Shown piece after piece: positions 35,717 through 43,740 of a stretch of DNA of 54,720 nt (position 1 is the first letter of the stretch; each line of letters opens with the position of its first letter). Source of the DNA: Cryptobacterium sp. CAG:338 (GTDB lineage Bacteria > Actinomycetota > Coriobacteriia > Coriobacteriales > Eggerthellaceae); the NCBI GenBank assembly GCA_000435475.1, contig FR896039.1, positions 3,637-58,356 on the forward strand, in the 5' to 3' direction. Below the pieces are notes generated by a model. It saw only the letters and a program-made list of their open reading frames with translations. It did not search any database and was not told the origin of the DNA. The position numbers and the translations under genes were made by a program.

Positions 35717-35891
35717 AATTCTCGCTTTCAAACGTGATAAATAATTTAACCAACACCAGTAGCTTTTTTCAGAACTAACATTCAATATTATTTTGATATT
35801 AGATACTGAGCTATCTTGCGCTCTTCGTGAGTATAGCAAAGGACATATAGAGACTTACTATTTCCTTTTAATCTGTATCGTTTTCCTTGCG

Positions 35892-35897
35892 TATAAT
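35892..35897 (+). promoter_or_regulatory. -10 box directly before rlmN (possible leaderless mRNA)
   Basis: A perfect TATAAT ends 6 bases before the ATG of rlmN, so transcription would start at or next to the start codon. No SD is present. The -35 at 18 bases (TTAATC) is weak. Confidence 0.5.
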
Positions 35898-35903
35898 GTC
35901 GGT

Positions 35904-36956
35904 ATGAATAAATCAATCTATACATACAACATTTCAGAACTACCTGAACTTCTTAATAATTTTAATCAACCGAGCTTTCGAGCAAAACAGCTTGCTACTT
36001 GGCTTTACCGAGATTTTGCACAGTCCTATGAAGAGATGACTAATCTTCCGGCATCTTTGCGTAAAGAACTTTCTTCACAATGTCCGCTTAACCCTCTGGT
36101 AATTCTCGACAAACAAATCTCTCGTGACGGCACGAGAAAATATGTGTTTGTTTTCGACAACAATACTCAAGTTGAAGCGGTTGGAATACCTTCATTTTCT
36201 AAGAAGAATTCAAAAGATGAACCCAAACATCTAACGGTTTGTTTTTCAACACAAGCAGGATGCGCTATGCAATGTGCTTTCTGCGCCACGGGGGAAGAGG
36301 GTCTCACTCGGAATTTATCTTCTGGAGAAATGGTTGCGCAGATTCTTGCTGTTCAGAATGATTTCGGGTATCGAGTGACCAATGTTGTCTCTATGGGACA
36401 AGGTGAACCGTTTCATAATTACGATTCAGTCATCGATGCCCTACGTTATCTAAATAGCAAAGATGGTCTCCAAATTGGCGCTCGTCACATAACTCTTTCT
36501 ACCTGTGGAATTCTTCCCGGAATAAGAAAACTTAGCACAGAACCAGAGCAGTTTACTTTAGCGATATCTCTGCATTCTGCTATTCAATCTACACGTGATT
36601 ATTTAATGCCTCGCTGTAGCCAGATGCCCTTAACGCATCTTAAAGATGAATTGGTTACCTACACTCAAAAAACTGGTCGTCGCGTAAGTCTTGAATACCT
36701 TATGATTGATTCAATCAACGATACTCCCCAACATCTTGAAGCTTTAGTTTCTTTTTGCGATAACCTTCTCTGCCATATCAACCTTATCCCTCTTAATCAT
36801 ATCGAGAGAAGTAAATTTGTCCCGAGCGATAAGAAGACACTTGACTCTTGGGTCTCAACTCTTCAATCTCATGGAAAAGAATGCACTATTAGGAATTCAC
36901 GAGGATCCGACATCGACGGAGCCTGTGGACAATTAAAGAACAAATTAAAACTTTAA
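35904..36956 (+). CDS. rlmN: 23S rRNA adenine-2503 methyltransferase RlmN
   Basis: Radical SAM enzyme methylating A2503 of 23S rRNA and A37 of some tRNAs; 350 residues from the ATG at 35904. The [4Fe-4S] motif is CAMQCAFC; the two catalytic cysteines are in the STCG segment (TLSTCGILPG) and the C-terminal IDGACGQL, a pattern unique to RlmN/Cfr-type enzymes. The N-terminal helical domain (QPSFRAKQLATWLYRDF) is RlmN-type and argues against Cfr. It is the only member present and is probably leaderless. Confidence 0.95.
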   Translation: MNKSIYTYNISELPELLNNFNQPSFRAKQLATWLYRDFAQSYEEMTNLPASLRKELSSQCPLNPLVILDKQISRDGTRKYVFVFDNNTQVEAVGIPSFSKKNSKDEPKHLTVCFSTQAGCAMQCAFCATGEEGLTRNLSSGEMVAQILAVQNDFGYRVTNVVSMGQGEPFHNYDSVIDALRYLNSKDGLQIGARHITLSTCGILPGIRKLSTEPEQFTLAISLHSAIQSTRDYLMPRCSQMPLTHLKDELVTYTQKTGRRVSLEYLMIDSINDTPQHLEALVSFCDNLLCHINLIPLNHIERSKFVPSDKKTLDSWVSTLQSHGKECTIRNSRGSDIDGACGQLKNKLKL

Positions 36957-37023
36957 GCTACTTACTTGTATGCGGCTTCTGGCTAAGTAGTAACTTACTT
37001 TATCTGAATTACTCGTAATGATT

Positions 37024-37061
37024 AAAAAATCGGGGCCACAGAATCCTCTGTGAGCCCCGAT
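37024..37061 (-). terminator. terminator of the rpmH-parB operon
   Basis: On the minus strand ATCGGGGCTCACAGA pairs with TCTGTGGCCCCGAT across a 4-base loop with one bulge, followed by TTTTTTAATC. It lies just after parB, so it ends the leftward origin operon. Confidence 0.85.
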
Positions 37062-37092
37062 CTTGTTCTTTAAGGTATAAAAGTTCGAATTA

Positions 37093-38442
37093 TTAAGCTT
37101 CTGCCTTTTCAGCGCCTTTAGATTCAGAATTTTCTGCAATTAAGCTTAGAATTCTCTCTAATTCAGCTTCGTCTTTAAATTGAATCTCAATTTTATTTTT
37201 CCCTTGTACCGTCTTTACACGTACGGGTACTGATAAGAATCGAGTCAAGCCTCTTGCGGCTTTTTTGAAACTTGCTGGAGCTGGAACTCGTTTATTTTTA
37301 CCAGTTTCTTTTGCTTGAGCTCTTCCAGATAAAAGTCGTGCAATCGCTTCGGTTTCGCGCACACTTAATTTTTCATCTATTAATTTCTGCGTTAAGGTTT
37401 TACGACCCTCAACGTCAGGGATTGATAATATTGCACGAGCATGACCTGCTGTAATCTTCTCTTCAAACAATAACTGCTGCGCTTCTTCAGGAAGGTCAAG
37501 CAGTCTTAAAGCATTAGCAATTGTTGAGCGGCCTTTAGATACTGTTTGAGCGACTTCGGACTGAGTCATCCCACGACGCTCCATTAATCGCTTATAACCA
37601 TAAGCTTCTTCAATGGGATTAAGATCAGTACGCTGAATATTTTCAATTAACGCAAGTTCTAAGGCCTTATCGTTATCTGCTGCCCAAAAACGAACTGGAA
37701 TTTCCTTCATATTAAGGCTCTTACAGGCTTGCCAACGTCGTTCTCCTGCAATTATTTGATAATTTTCTCCAACTTTTCGTACTAAAATCGGCTGCAACAA
37801 TCCCTCTTTTTTAATTGAATTAGCAAGTTCTTCAATTTCTTCAGGTTTAAAGTTCGTGCGCGGTTGATCAGGGTTTGGTTGAACCTTATCAAGTGCAACC
37901 ACTCCCGTAGATCCTTTTTCTTCCTTAGGCTTTACCGTGTGAAGAACTTTATCCACCACTGGAGAAGCTGCTACTGTTGTTTTTTGTGGTTGGTTCTTGG
38001 TATTAGGTGAATTTACTCCAGCTCCATTTTGAACATCCGATACTACTCCAGTGTGATTTGTGTACCCAGCTGAATTAATTCGATTAGAGATTTCTCTCGT
38101 ACTTTTATGTTGGAAAATACTTCTAGGTCTATTTTGAGAAATAGGTTCTCTTACAGAATTTTTTGGACGAGCATCCCTCGAAACTACTTTTGCGTTCTCA
38201 ATGGCATCTTCTGAAATATAAATATCAGAAGATGTTTTAGGCGCAGCATCAGAAGGAGTTCCAGCTTTATTTAAACTATCCTGATTTTCTTGCTTAGTAG
38301 AAATATCTGCTGATTTAGTTTCAGAAGAAATATCTTTCTTCTGTTCTTTCTTTTCTGACGTGGCTGATTGTGAATGATTCAGTGAGCTATCGTCAAATAG
38401 CGCATTCAGACCTCTTCCAAGACCACTTTTTTGTTTAGCCAC
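37093..38442 (-). CDS. parB: chromosome partitioning protein ParB
   Basis: parS-binding CTPase, 449 residues from a GTG at 38442, preceded by GAGAGGTGA; a TTG two codons earlier is less likely. It opens with QKSGLGRGLNALF, the ParB signature that binds ParA. Core: LDKVQPNPDQPRTNF, the CTP/DNA motif AGERRWQACKSL and the HTH (SEVAQTVSKGRSTIANALRLL). The N-terminal linker (about 20-180) is long and low in complexity, then a C-terminal dimerisation domain. It overlaps the parA stop by 8 bases. Confidence 0.96.
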   Translation of the reverse strand: MAKQKSGLGRGLNALFDDSSLNHSQSATSEKKEQKKDISSETKSADISTKQENQDSLNKAGTPSDAAPKTSSDIYISEDAIENAKVVSRDARPKNSVREPISQNRPRSIFQHKSTREISNRINSAGYTNHTGVVSDVQNGAGVNSPNTKNQPQKTTVAASPVVDKVLHTVKPKEEKGSTGVVALDKVQPNPDQPRTNFKPEEIEELANSIKKEGLLQPILVRKVGENYQIIAGERRWQACKSLNMKEIPVRFWAADNDKALELALIENIQRTDLNPIEEAYGYKRLMERRGMTQSEVAQTVSKGRSTIANALRLLDLPEEAQQLLFEEKITAGHARAILSIPDVEGRKTLTQKLIDEKLSVRETEAIARLLSGRAQAKETGKNKRVPAPASFKKAARGLTRFLSVPVRVKTVQGKNKIEIQFKDEAELERILSLIAENSESKGAEKAEA

Positions 38443-39502
38443 GGGCAATCACCTCTCGGGCAAGTTCGTTGTAAGCTTCTGTACCTTTATTATCTGGAGC
38501 ATATTCAATAATAGGTTGTCCATAGCTTGGAGCTTCAGACAACTTTACTGTACGGGGAATCATTGTTTCAAATACCGTTTTACCAAAGAAAGATCGCACT
38601 TCATTTACTACTTGATTAGATAAATTGGTGCGCGAATCATACATAGTCATCACAATGCCAAAAATATCCAAGCTAGGATTAAGCATCTTTTTGACACGAT
38701 TCATCGAATCAAGAAGTTTTGTCACACCTTCCAAAGCATAGAACTCGCATTGAATAGGAACAAGTAGTTTATCCGCCGCAACTAAAGCATTTATCGTCAA
38801 CAATCCAAGAGAAGGAGGACAATCAATGAGAATATAATCGTAGCGACCTCGTAAGCTTCCTAAAGCACTTTTTAAACGATTTTCTCGAGCCATTTCATTA
38901 ACAAGCTCTACTTCCGCACCAGCAAGATTAATAGTTGATGGTAAAACATCTACTCCTTTACCAACACACGCTAAGATAACTTCTTCTACTGGTGTTTCTC
39001 CTAGAAGTGCATCATACACGCAGCCATCAAGCTCGCGTTTATCTATTCCATAACCACTTGTTGCATTACCTTGCGGATCTAAATCAACAAGAAGTACTTC
39101 TTTATTCATAGCACCTAACGCAGCAGCAAGATTTACCGCAGTGGTTGACTTTCCTACGCCACCTTTTTGATTAATAATTGCCAAAATTTTAGTCTGACCA
39201 ATACTGTGGGTAACTGGTGGCTTTTGAGTGAAAGGAACATATTGAGCTGTTACGACATCGTCTTCAGAAACTTCTTCACTTTTTGTCGTTTCTTCAGTAT
39301 TCTCAGCTATCTGATTTTCGTTACTAGATTCCGAAATATCGGCTTCTGTAGTGTCTACTTCTCGTTCGATAACTTCTGCATGCTCATTAATCTCATCAAA
39401 AGTTGTTTGCTTTTCTTCTTTTGACAATACCTGAGATTTTGATTCGTTAACGGGAGCCACTGGGTTATTTTTAAATTTCTTTCGACTACCGAATAATCCC
39501 AC
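38435..39502 (-). CDS. parA: chromosome partitioning ATPase ParA (Soj)
   Basis: Walker-type ATPase of 355 residues. The start is a GTG at 39502, preceded by GAGGAAAGGA; the longer reading begins inside a parS site and is less likely. The first 100 residues are an unusual acidic and Gln/Ser/Thr-rich extension (about 20-90) before the ATPase: deviant Walker A NQKGGVGKST, then LLVDLDPQGNATSGYG and the switch II CPPSLGLLT. The parS cluster is directly upstream. Confidence 0.95.
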   Translation of the reverse strand: MGLFGSRKKFKNNPVAPVNESKSQVLSKEEKQTTFDEINEHAEVIEREVDTTEADISESSNENQIAENTEETTKSEEVSEDDVVTAQYVPFTQKPPVTHSIGQTKILAIINQKGGVGKSTTAVNLAAALGAMNKEVLLVDLDPQGNATSGYGIDKRELDGCVYDALLGETPVEEVILACVGKGVDVLPSTINLAGAEVELVNEMARENRLKSALGSLRGRYDYILIDCPPSLGLLTINALVAADKLLVPIQCEFYALEGVTKLLDSMNRVKKMLNPSLDIFGIVMTMYDSRTNLSNQVVNEVRSFFGKTVFETMIPRTVKLSEAPSYGQPIIEYAPDNKGTEAYNELAREVIARG

Positions 39503-39545
39503 GAATATTCCTTTCCTCGATATCGAACTGATTATATCTAATATA

Positions 39546-39561
39546 TGTTTCACGTGAAACA
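39546..39561. promoter_or_regulatory. parS site 1
   Basis: Perfect TGTTTCACGTGAAACA, inside a 34-bp perfect palindrome (39537-39570). It lies 44 bases before the parA start. Confidence 0.93.
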
Positions 39562-39615
39562 TATATTAGATTCCTTTATCCAAAACAGACTTATCTCATT
39601 AATTACTTACCTTAC

Positions 39616-39631
39616 TGTTTCACGTGAAACA
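39616..39631. promoter_or_regulatory. parS site 2
   Basis: Perfect TGTTTCACGTGAAACA, embedded in a 34-bp perfect palindrome (39607-39640) with flanks TTACCTTAC and GTAAGGTAA. Confidence 0.93.
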
Positions 39632-39745
39632 GTAAGGTAAAAAAGAAAAGTCAATTACTGAATCAAGTAGTAAACGATACTTTATTTAACGCATGAGTAG
39701 TTACTCACAAGAAATAATCGGAAAGTTGGTTTTATAAAAAAGAGA

Positions 39746-39761
39746 TGTTTCACGTGAAACA
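39746..39761. promoter_or_regulatory. parS site 3
   Basis: Perfect TGTTTCACGTGAAACA within a 30-bp palindrome (39739-39768) flanked by AAAGAGA and TCTCTTT. Confidence 0.93.
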
Positions 39762-39876
39762 TCTCTTTCGATATAGCTAGGAAGTTTAATAATAAATTTC
39801 ACTTGAAAATACTATCATCTCTTCACTCTTAGTTAAATAGAAAAGACCAAGGAATTAGCTTGAAACTATCTTTTTA

Positions 39877-40557
39877 CTAGAAAGGTTTTTTCTGAGCCAT
39901 GCCAACTCTTCTAGGTAAAGAAATACTTGGTTTAGAAATTTTTTCAAATACCACAATACTGCGATGAGTTGCTCCATCACTGAGAGTGAAATTTTGTACC
40001 TCTTTAAATTTCATACCGAATTTATTACAAACAGTTTTTGCATGCATTAATTCAACATCTATATCTTGAGATTTATAGCAAATCAAATGTCCATTCATTA
40101 TAAGAAGCGGCGATGCAAGTTCAAGTAAAGACGAAAGCGAAGATAAAGCACGTGCTGTAATAACACTAAAGTATTCAGGTTGATCTTTTGCAAGATCTTC
40201 AATTCTTCCCTGGAAGGTAGAAACTATTTCTTCAAGAGAAAGTTTAGTGATCATTCGATTTAAGGCAGCAACCTTTTTACCAACCGAATCCGCAAGGAGT
40301 GTCTTTCTTTCAGTTGTAATAGCAATAGGAATACCAGGAAATCCTGCCCCTGTTCCCATATCTAAATAATCACCCTGTGGTGCCTTCTCAATAAAGGGAA
40401 CTCCAACTAAGGAGTCTTCAACATGCAATATTTTCGCAGTTTCCCAATCAGTGATTCTTGTTAAATTTGTTGTTTTATTTTCTTCTATTACGTAGCGTAA
40501 ATGCAAATCGAGCAGCTCACGCTGCTCGATTGAAAGAGTTGAATTAATCTTATCCAT
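39877..40557 (-). CDS. rsmG: 16S rRNA m7G527 methyltransferase
   Basis: Methylates G527 of 16S rRNA in the 530 loop; 226 residues, near normal length. The SAM site is YLDMGTGAGFPGIPIAI, and the N-terminus ELLDLHLRYVIEENKTTNLTRITD is the RsmG pattern. The last part (VARALSSLSSLLELASPLL; PRRVGMAQKKPF) is conserved. It sits between jag and parA, the classic origin arrangement, with a parS site just upstream. Confidence 0.95.
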   Translation of the reverse strand: MDKINSTLSIEQRELLDLHLRYVIEENKTTNLTRITDWETAKILHVEDSLVGVPFIEKAPQGDYLDMGTGAGFPGIPIAITTERKTLLADSVGKKVAALNRMITKLSLEEIVSTFQGRIEDLAKDQPEYFSVITARALSSLSSLLELASPLLIMNGHLICYKSQDIDVELMHAKTVCNKFGMKFKEVQNFTLSDGATHRSIVVFEKISKPSISLPRRVGMAQKKPF

Positions 40558-40572
40558 TCTGAAGCCTTAGCA

Positions 40573-40588
40573 TGTTTCACGTGAAACA
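40573..40588. promoter_or_regulatory. parS site 4
   Basis: Perfect TGTTTCACGTGAAACA between the jag stop (40589) and the rsmG start (40557). It occupies almost the whole gap. Confidence 0.93.
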
Positions 40589-41143
40589 TTATCGAGGGAT
40601 AACAACAACACGACGGGCTCGTCCTTCACCCTCAGAAACAGTCTCAACACGGCTATCATCTCGAAGAGCAATGTGAACAAGTCGACGTTCGTATGGAGTC
40701 ATAGGACGAAGTTTTATGCTGCGATCCTGATTAAAAGCCCTATCGGCAGCTTTACGAGCAATATCTTCAAGCTTCTGACGTTGACGCCCTTTATACCCCT
40801 CAACATCAATAACGATAGGATAACGATAACCAACAGTACGTGAAGTAATAGAAGAAATTAAGAATTGCAACGCGTCAAGGGTCTTACCATGACGACCAAT
40901 TAAGACTGCAAGATCATCTCCAGTGATATCAAGAATTAATTCCCCTTCATCACCTTCATATTCATCAATAGTAACTTCCCCAACATTGAAGTACTTCAAT
41001 ATATCCTGAATTGCCGCAATCGCAGTATCAGCAATATGATCTACTTCTTCATCGGTATAGATATGAACTTCAGATTCTTCTGAATCAAGATCATCATCGT
41101 AATCTTCTTCAATAATATTGTCTTCAAACGTTTCTTCAGTCAT
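40589..41143 (-). CDS. jag: RNA-binding protein KhpB/Jag (KH-R3H)
   Basis: RNA-binding protein linked to cell-division and elongation control; 184 residues. A KH domain (LAVLIGRHGKTLDALQFLISS) is followed by an R3H domain (RRLVHIALRDDSRVETVSEGEG, then RRVVVIP). The N-terminus is acidic (EDYDDDLDSEESEVHIYTDEE) instead of the usual basic Jag_N domain, which is an unusual feature of this copy. It follows yidC in the standard order. Confidence 0.92.
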   Translation of the reverse strand: MTEETFEDNIIEEDYDDDLDSEESEVHIYTDEEVDHIADTAIAAIQDILKYFNVGEVTIDEYEGDEGELILDITGDDLAVLIGRHGKTLDALQFLISSITSRTVGYRYPIVIDVEGYKGRQRQKLEDIARKAADRAFNQDRSIKLRPMTPYERRLVHIALRDDSRVETVSEGEGRARRVVVIPR

Positions 41144-41164
41144 AAAAACCCCTTACATTCAAAT

Positions 41165-41188
41165 CTCCCCTTCACAAAGGAAGGGGAG
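41165..41188 (-). other. intra-operon hairpin between yidC and jag
   Basis: CTCCCCTT and AAGGGGAG form a perfect 8-pair stem around an 8-base loop, with no U-run. It may be an mRNA-stability element. Confidence 0.35.
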
Positions 41189-41215
41189 GAGACGGTAAAA
41201 ATATTTAGAAATGTT

Positions 41216-41989
41216 TTATTTGCTTTTCTTAGTAGGACGCTTCTTTTTTGTTTTGCGAACAACATCAACCTCAACAGGTTTTGGGGTAGTGTCTTCAGCT
41301 ACTACAAGTTCATCCTGACGCTTAAATACTCGCGTTGAAATGACCTGCTGAAGAACGCCGAAAACTGAAGAAGTAGCCCAGAATAGTAATACACCAGTAG
41401 GAGATGTCCAACCAAGCCAAAGCATAAAGAGGGACATAATACCCATCATGATTAGCATTTGGTTCTTCTGCGGATTATTTGTTCCTCGTTGCTGAAGCAC
41501 CGAAGGAAGGAAGGTGCAGAAGGCGAACAGTAAAAGAAGAATGCCATAGGGGATAAATTGCATGAACCCTTGACTAAATACTACACTTGGCGAGTCAATA
41601 AGAGTAGGAAGAATGCTATAGAAGGAATAAATCATACCCTCTGTTCTTCCGCCCATTTCCTGTAAAACTTGGAAAAGTGCAACAAAGATAGGCATCTGAA
41701 TCAATAAAGGAAGGCAGCCTGTAATGGGGTTAAATCCAATCTCTGCATATACCTTCTGAAGTTCCTCAGCCTGTCGCTGCTGGTCGTTTGCATACTTTTC
41801 TTGTATCTCCCGCATGCGTGGCTGAAATTGTTGCATCTTATATGATGACTTAATCTGCTTTTGCATGAAAGGGAACATGATCAAGCGAAGAATCAAAGTA
41901 ACGATGATAATCGCAAGACCCCAGTCACTTACAAAGTTATAGAAGAACTGAATACAAAAGAAGATGGCGTCTTTAAATGCCTCCCACAT
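41216..41989 (-). CDS. yidC: membrane protein insertase YidC
   Basis: Inserts and folds membrane proteins, with or without Sec; 257 residues, short Gram-positive form with about five membrane helices and a basic tail (RKTKKKRPTKKSK). The conserved arginine of the hydrophilic groove is in VTLILRLIMFP, and NPITGCLPLLIQMPIFVALF is the family signature. The first helix near the N-terminus is not followed by a lipobox, unlike SpoIIIJ. It lies 25 bases after yidD. Confidence 0.95.
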   Translation of the reverse strand: MWEAFKDAIFFCIQFFYNFVSDWGLAIIIVTLILRLIMFPFMQKQIKSSYKMQQFQPRMREIQEKYANDQQRQAEELQKVYAEIGFNPITGCLPLLIQMPIFVALFQVLQEMGGRTEGMIYSFYSILPTLIDSPSVVFSQGFMQFIPYGILLLLFAFCTFLPSVLQQRGTNNPQKNQMLIMMGIMSLFMLWLGWTSPTGVLLFWATSSVFGVLQQVISTRVFKRQDELVVAEDTTPKPVEVDVVRKTKKKRPTKKSK

Positions 41990-42014
41990 TTATACTGAAA
42001 TCCTCTCACTCGAT

Positions 42015-42299
42015 TTATTTATAATTTTTCATCCGAAAGTGAAATTCTTCCGGAACTGGATCATATCCTCTGCCGCCACCAGGCCTGCACCTAAGAATCC
42101 TTCTGATCGTAAGGTACAAACCCTTAAGAAAGCCAAATCTTTTTACTGCTGTTAACCCATATTGCGAACAAGTAGGGATAAACCGACAGGTTGCAGGTAA
42201 TAAAGGAGAAATTCCTAATCGATAAAACTTAATCAATAGAATTAGAAGCTGCTGGGGGATAGCCTTTACAAAAACGATTAATTTCTTCATAGCTATCAT
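42015..42299 (-). CDS. yidD: membrane protein insertion efficiency factor YidD
   Basis: 94-residue membrane-associated helper of YidC. Signature PATCRFIPTCSQYGLTAVKRFG and RCRPGGGRGYDPVPEEF are clearly present, including the two cysteines. The start overlaps the rnpA stop as ATGA, so it is coupled to rnpA. Confidence 0.95.
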   Translation of the reverse strand: MIAMKKLIVFVKAIPQQLLILLIKFYRLGISPLLPATCRFIPTCSQYGLTAVKRFGFLKGLYLTIRRILRCRPGGGRGYDPVPEEFHFRMKNYK

Positions 42300-42631
42300 G
42301 CCTTAACTTCGTATGAATCTATAACCTTTCTACATGCTGAAAGCAGTTTAGTATATTCAGCCTTTGTCGTCTTGCGGTTCGCAATAAAAAGAATAGTTAA
42401 ATTCTGCCAAGGACCACCAAGATCATGACATACTGCTCTCATCCTTCGTTTAGCGGTATTCCGCCAAACAGCATTTCCGTTTTTCTTACCTGCAATAAAA
42501 GCAACACGGCCACTAGGGCCGTGTTGGGTATCCCCTTGATAGACGATCATTGTCATATAAGGAGTTGCATGTCGTTTTCCGTGCGAGAACAAGTAGGAGA
42601 TCTCAGTGCTAGATTTAATAGTTCCTAACAC
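42296..42631 (-). CDS. rnpA: ribonuclease P protein component
   Basis: 111-residue protein subunit of RNase P, needed for tRNA 5' maturation. The family motif is GNAVWRNTAKRRMRAV (the RNR segment). The start is a GTG, 18 bases after the rpmH stop. It overlaps yidD by 4 bases. Confidence 0.95.
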   Translation of the reverse strand: MLGTIKSSTEISYLFSHGKRHATPYMTMIVYQGDTQHGPSGRVAFIAGKKNGNAVWRNTAKRRMRAVCHDLGGPWQNLTILFIANRKTTKAEYTKLLSACRKVIDSYEVKA

Positions 42632-42649
42632 GGTATCTCACAAGAAAAA

Positions 42650-42784
42650 CTAAACGGCAAGACGCTTACGGCCCTTAGCACGACGAGCAGAAAGAACAGC
42701 ACGACCACTCTTAGTAGCCATGCGTGCACGGAAGCCATGGGTCTTGGCGCGCTTATGGGTGTTTGGTTGATAGGTGCGCTTCAT
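42650..42784 (-). CDS. rpmH: 50S ribosomal protein L34
   Basis: 44-residue L34. MKRTYQPNTHKRAKTHGFRA begins it, and the rest is very basic, ending in KGRKRLAV. The start is the ATG at 42784 with GAAAGGAAAA upstream, not an in-frame start 21 codons earlier. It opens the leftward origin operon. Confidence 0.98.
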   Translation of the reverse strand: MKRTYQPNTHKRAKTHGFRARMATKSGRAVLSARRAKGRKRLAV

Positions 42785-42819
42785 GTACGTTTTCCTTTCA
42801 GATTTACAGTAACTTTGAA

Positions 42820-42847
42820 ATTGTACGATATGGAAATATACAGTCAA
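42820..42847 (-). promoter_or_regulatory. promoter of the rpmH operon
   Basis: Minus strand TTGACT (42842-42847) and TACAAT (42820-42825) with a 16-base spacer, leaving a leader of about 28 bases. It drives rpmH-rnpA-yidD-yidC-jag-rsmG-parA-parB. Confidence 0.75.
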
Positions 42848-43189
42848 GAATAGAATTCCGAAAAGCGGTAATTATATCCATGTCACCACATAACATCCAC
42901 GTAATACACTACAAACGACGCTCTGGGTTTTTTCATGAAACTATAAAGCTATTATCTCGTCAGCTCAAATTGCCTTGTCGGCTCAAATCACCTCATTTTC
43001 TTTAGCTGCCTCGCTGTCATAAAAAAAATCAACAGGTCTTAATACTTGAACCCTTAAATAAGTCCAGGAATCCTAAATTTTTATCTGAAACCACATTCAT
43101 CCTCATTCTAGGAAAGAATAAATAAATTTGCCTTAGTTACACCTATTAATAAGCATAGGTTACCTACGTTTTTCCCTATCTTGGTTTAG

Positions 43190-43198
43190 TTATCCACA
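43190..43198 (+). promoter_or_regulatory. DnaA box 1
   Basis: Perfect TTATCCACA. Confidence 0.9.
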
Positions 43199-43215
43199 TT
43201 TTTAAGGTATATCAA

Positions 43216-43224
43216 TGTGGATAA
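43216..43224 (-). promoter_or_regulatory. DnaA box 2
   Basis: Perfect TGTGGATAA, inverted relative to box 1. Confidence 0.9.
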
Positions 43225-43233
43225 TGTGGATAA
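43225..43233 (-). promoter_or_regulatory. DnaA box 3
   Basis: Perfect TGTGGATAA directly abutting box 2, an unspaced tandem pair. Confidence 0.9.
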
Positions 43234-43424
43234 CTTACCTGGTGTTTTTGTAAAACTAAATAACAAATCAACATTCCAATTTCGTTCAGGAAATTCACTT
43301 AAGAAGGAATCTATAAAAAACTATTACTCAAATCATTTAAAAAGTGGAAATATGCGTTTTAACTGGTGTTTTACTTTAAAGCATAGAGTGGATAGAAATG
43401 CAATACTTGAATTTACAAAACAAG

Positions 43425-43440
43425 GGTTTCACGTGAATCA
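43425..43440. promoter_or_regulatory. degenerate parS inside the origin region
   Basis: GGTTTCACGTGAATCA matches parS at 14 of 16 positions with the central GTTTCACGTGAA intact. Confidence 0.5.
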
Positions 43441-43555
43441 CTATTGCTGAAGTGATATTTCTCCGTCCGATTTAACATCAGTTAACAAAAGAAAGGGAAA
43501 GGTTTTCCATATTCCTATTCCAGTTTTTCAATCTTTTTCACTTTCATTTTCAACG

Positions 43556-43564
43556 TTTTCCACA
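43556..43564 (+). promoter_or_regulatory. degenerate DnaA box 4
   Basis: TTTTCCACA fits the relaxed DnaA-box consensus TTWTNCACA and sits next to the AT-rich stretch. Confidence 0.6.
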
Positions 43565-43740
43565 TTTTCTTGAAAGAATATTGAAAACTCCGAAAACATA
43601 TAGGAAAAACTGAGTGAATAATTGAAAAAAACTGACTCGCTGACTAAAATATGAACGAAAAGATGCTCGGTTTGTTCATTTCGAGATATGAATAACTGAG
43701 CTATTTTCATCTTTCCTGGAAAACGAACCGAAAAAGTAGC

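Larger units (their letters stand above)
39503..39876. other. parA upstream region with parS cluster
   Basis: 374 gene-free bases between rsmG and parA. It holds parS sites 1-3 and AT-rich spacers. No promoter could be pinned, so parAB is probably transcribed from the rpmH operon promoter or from within this region. Confidence 0.8.
42848..43740. other. main oriC region (gene-free)
   Basis: 893 AT-rich bases between the two diverging origin operons. It holds three perfect DnaA boxes, a fourth of the TTTTCCACA type at 43556-43564, a degenerate parS at 43425-43440, and T/A-rich runs (about 43530-43640) that could be the unwinding element. No convincing gene was found in it; the 77-codon ORF across the boxes is probably spurious. 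Confidence 0.85.

Noticed and set aside
43217..43450. A 77-codon rightward ORF across the DnaA boxes and degenerate parS
   Set aside because: It starts within the boxes, has no SD and no family match, and its sequence is typical of noise in AT-rich origin DNA.
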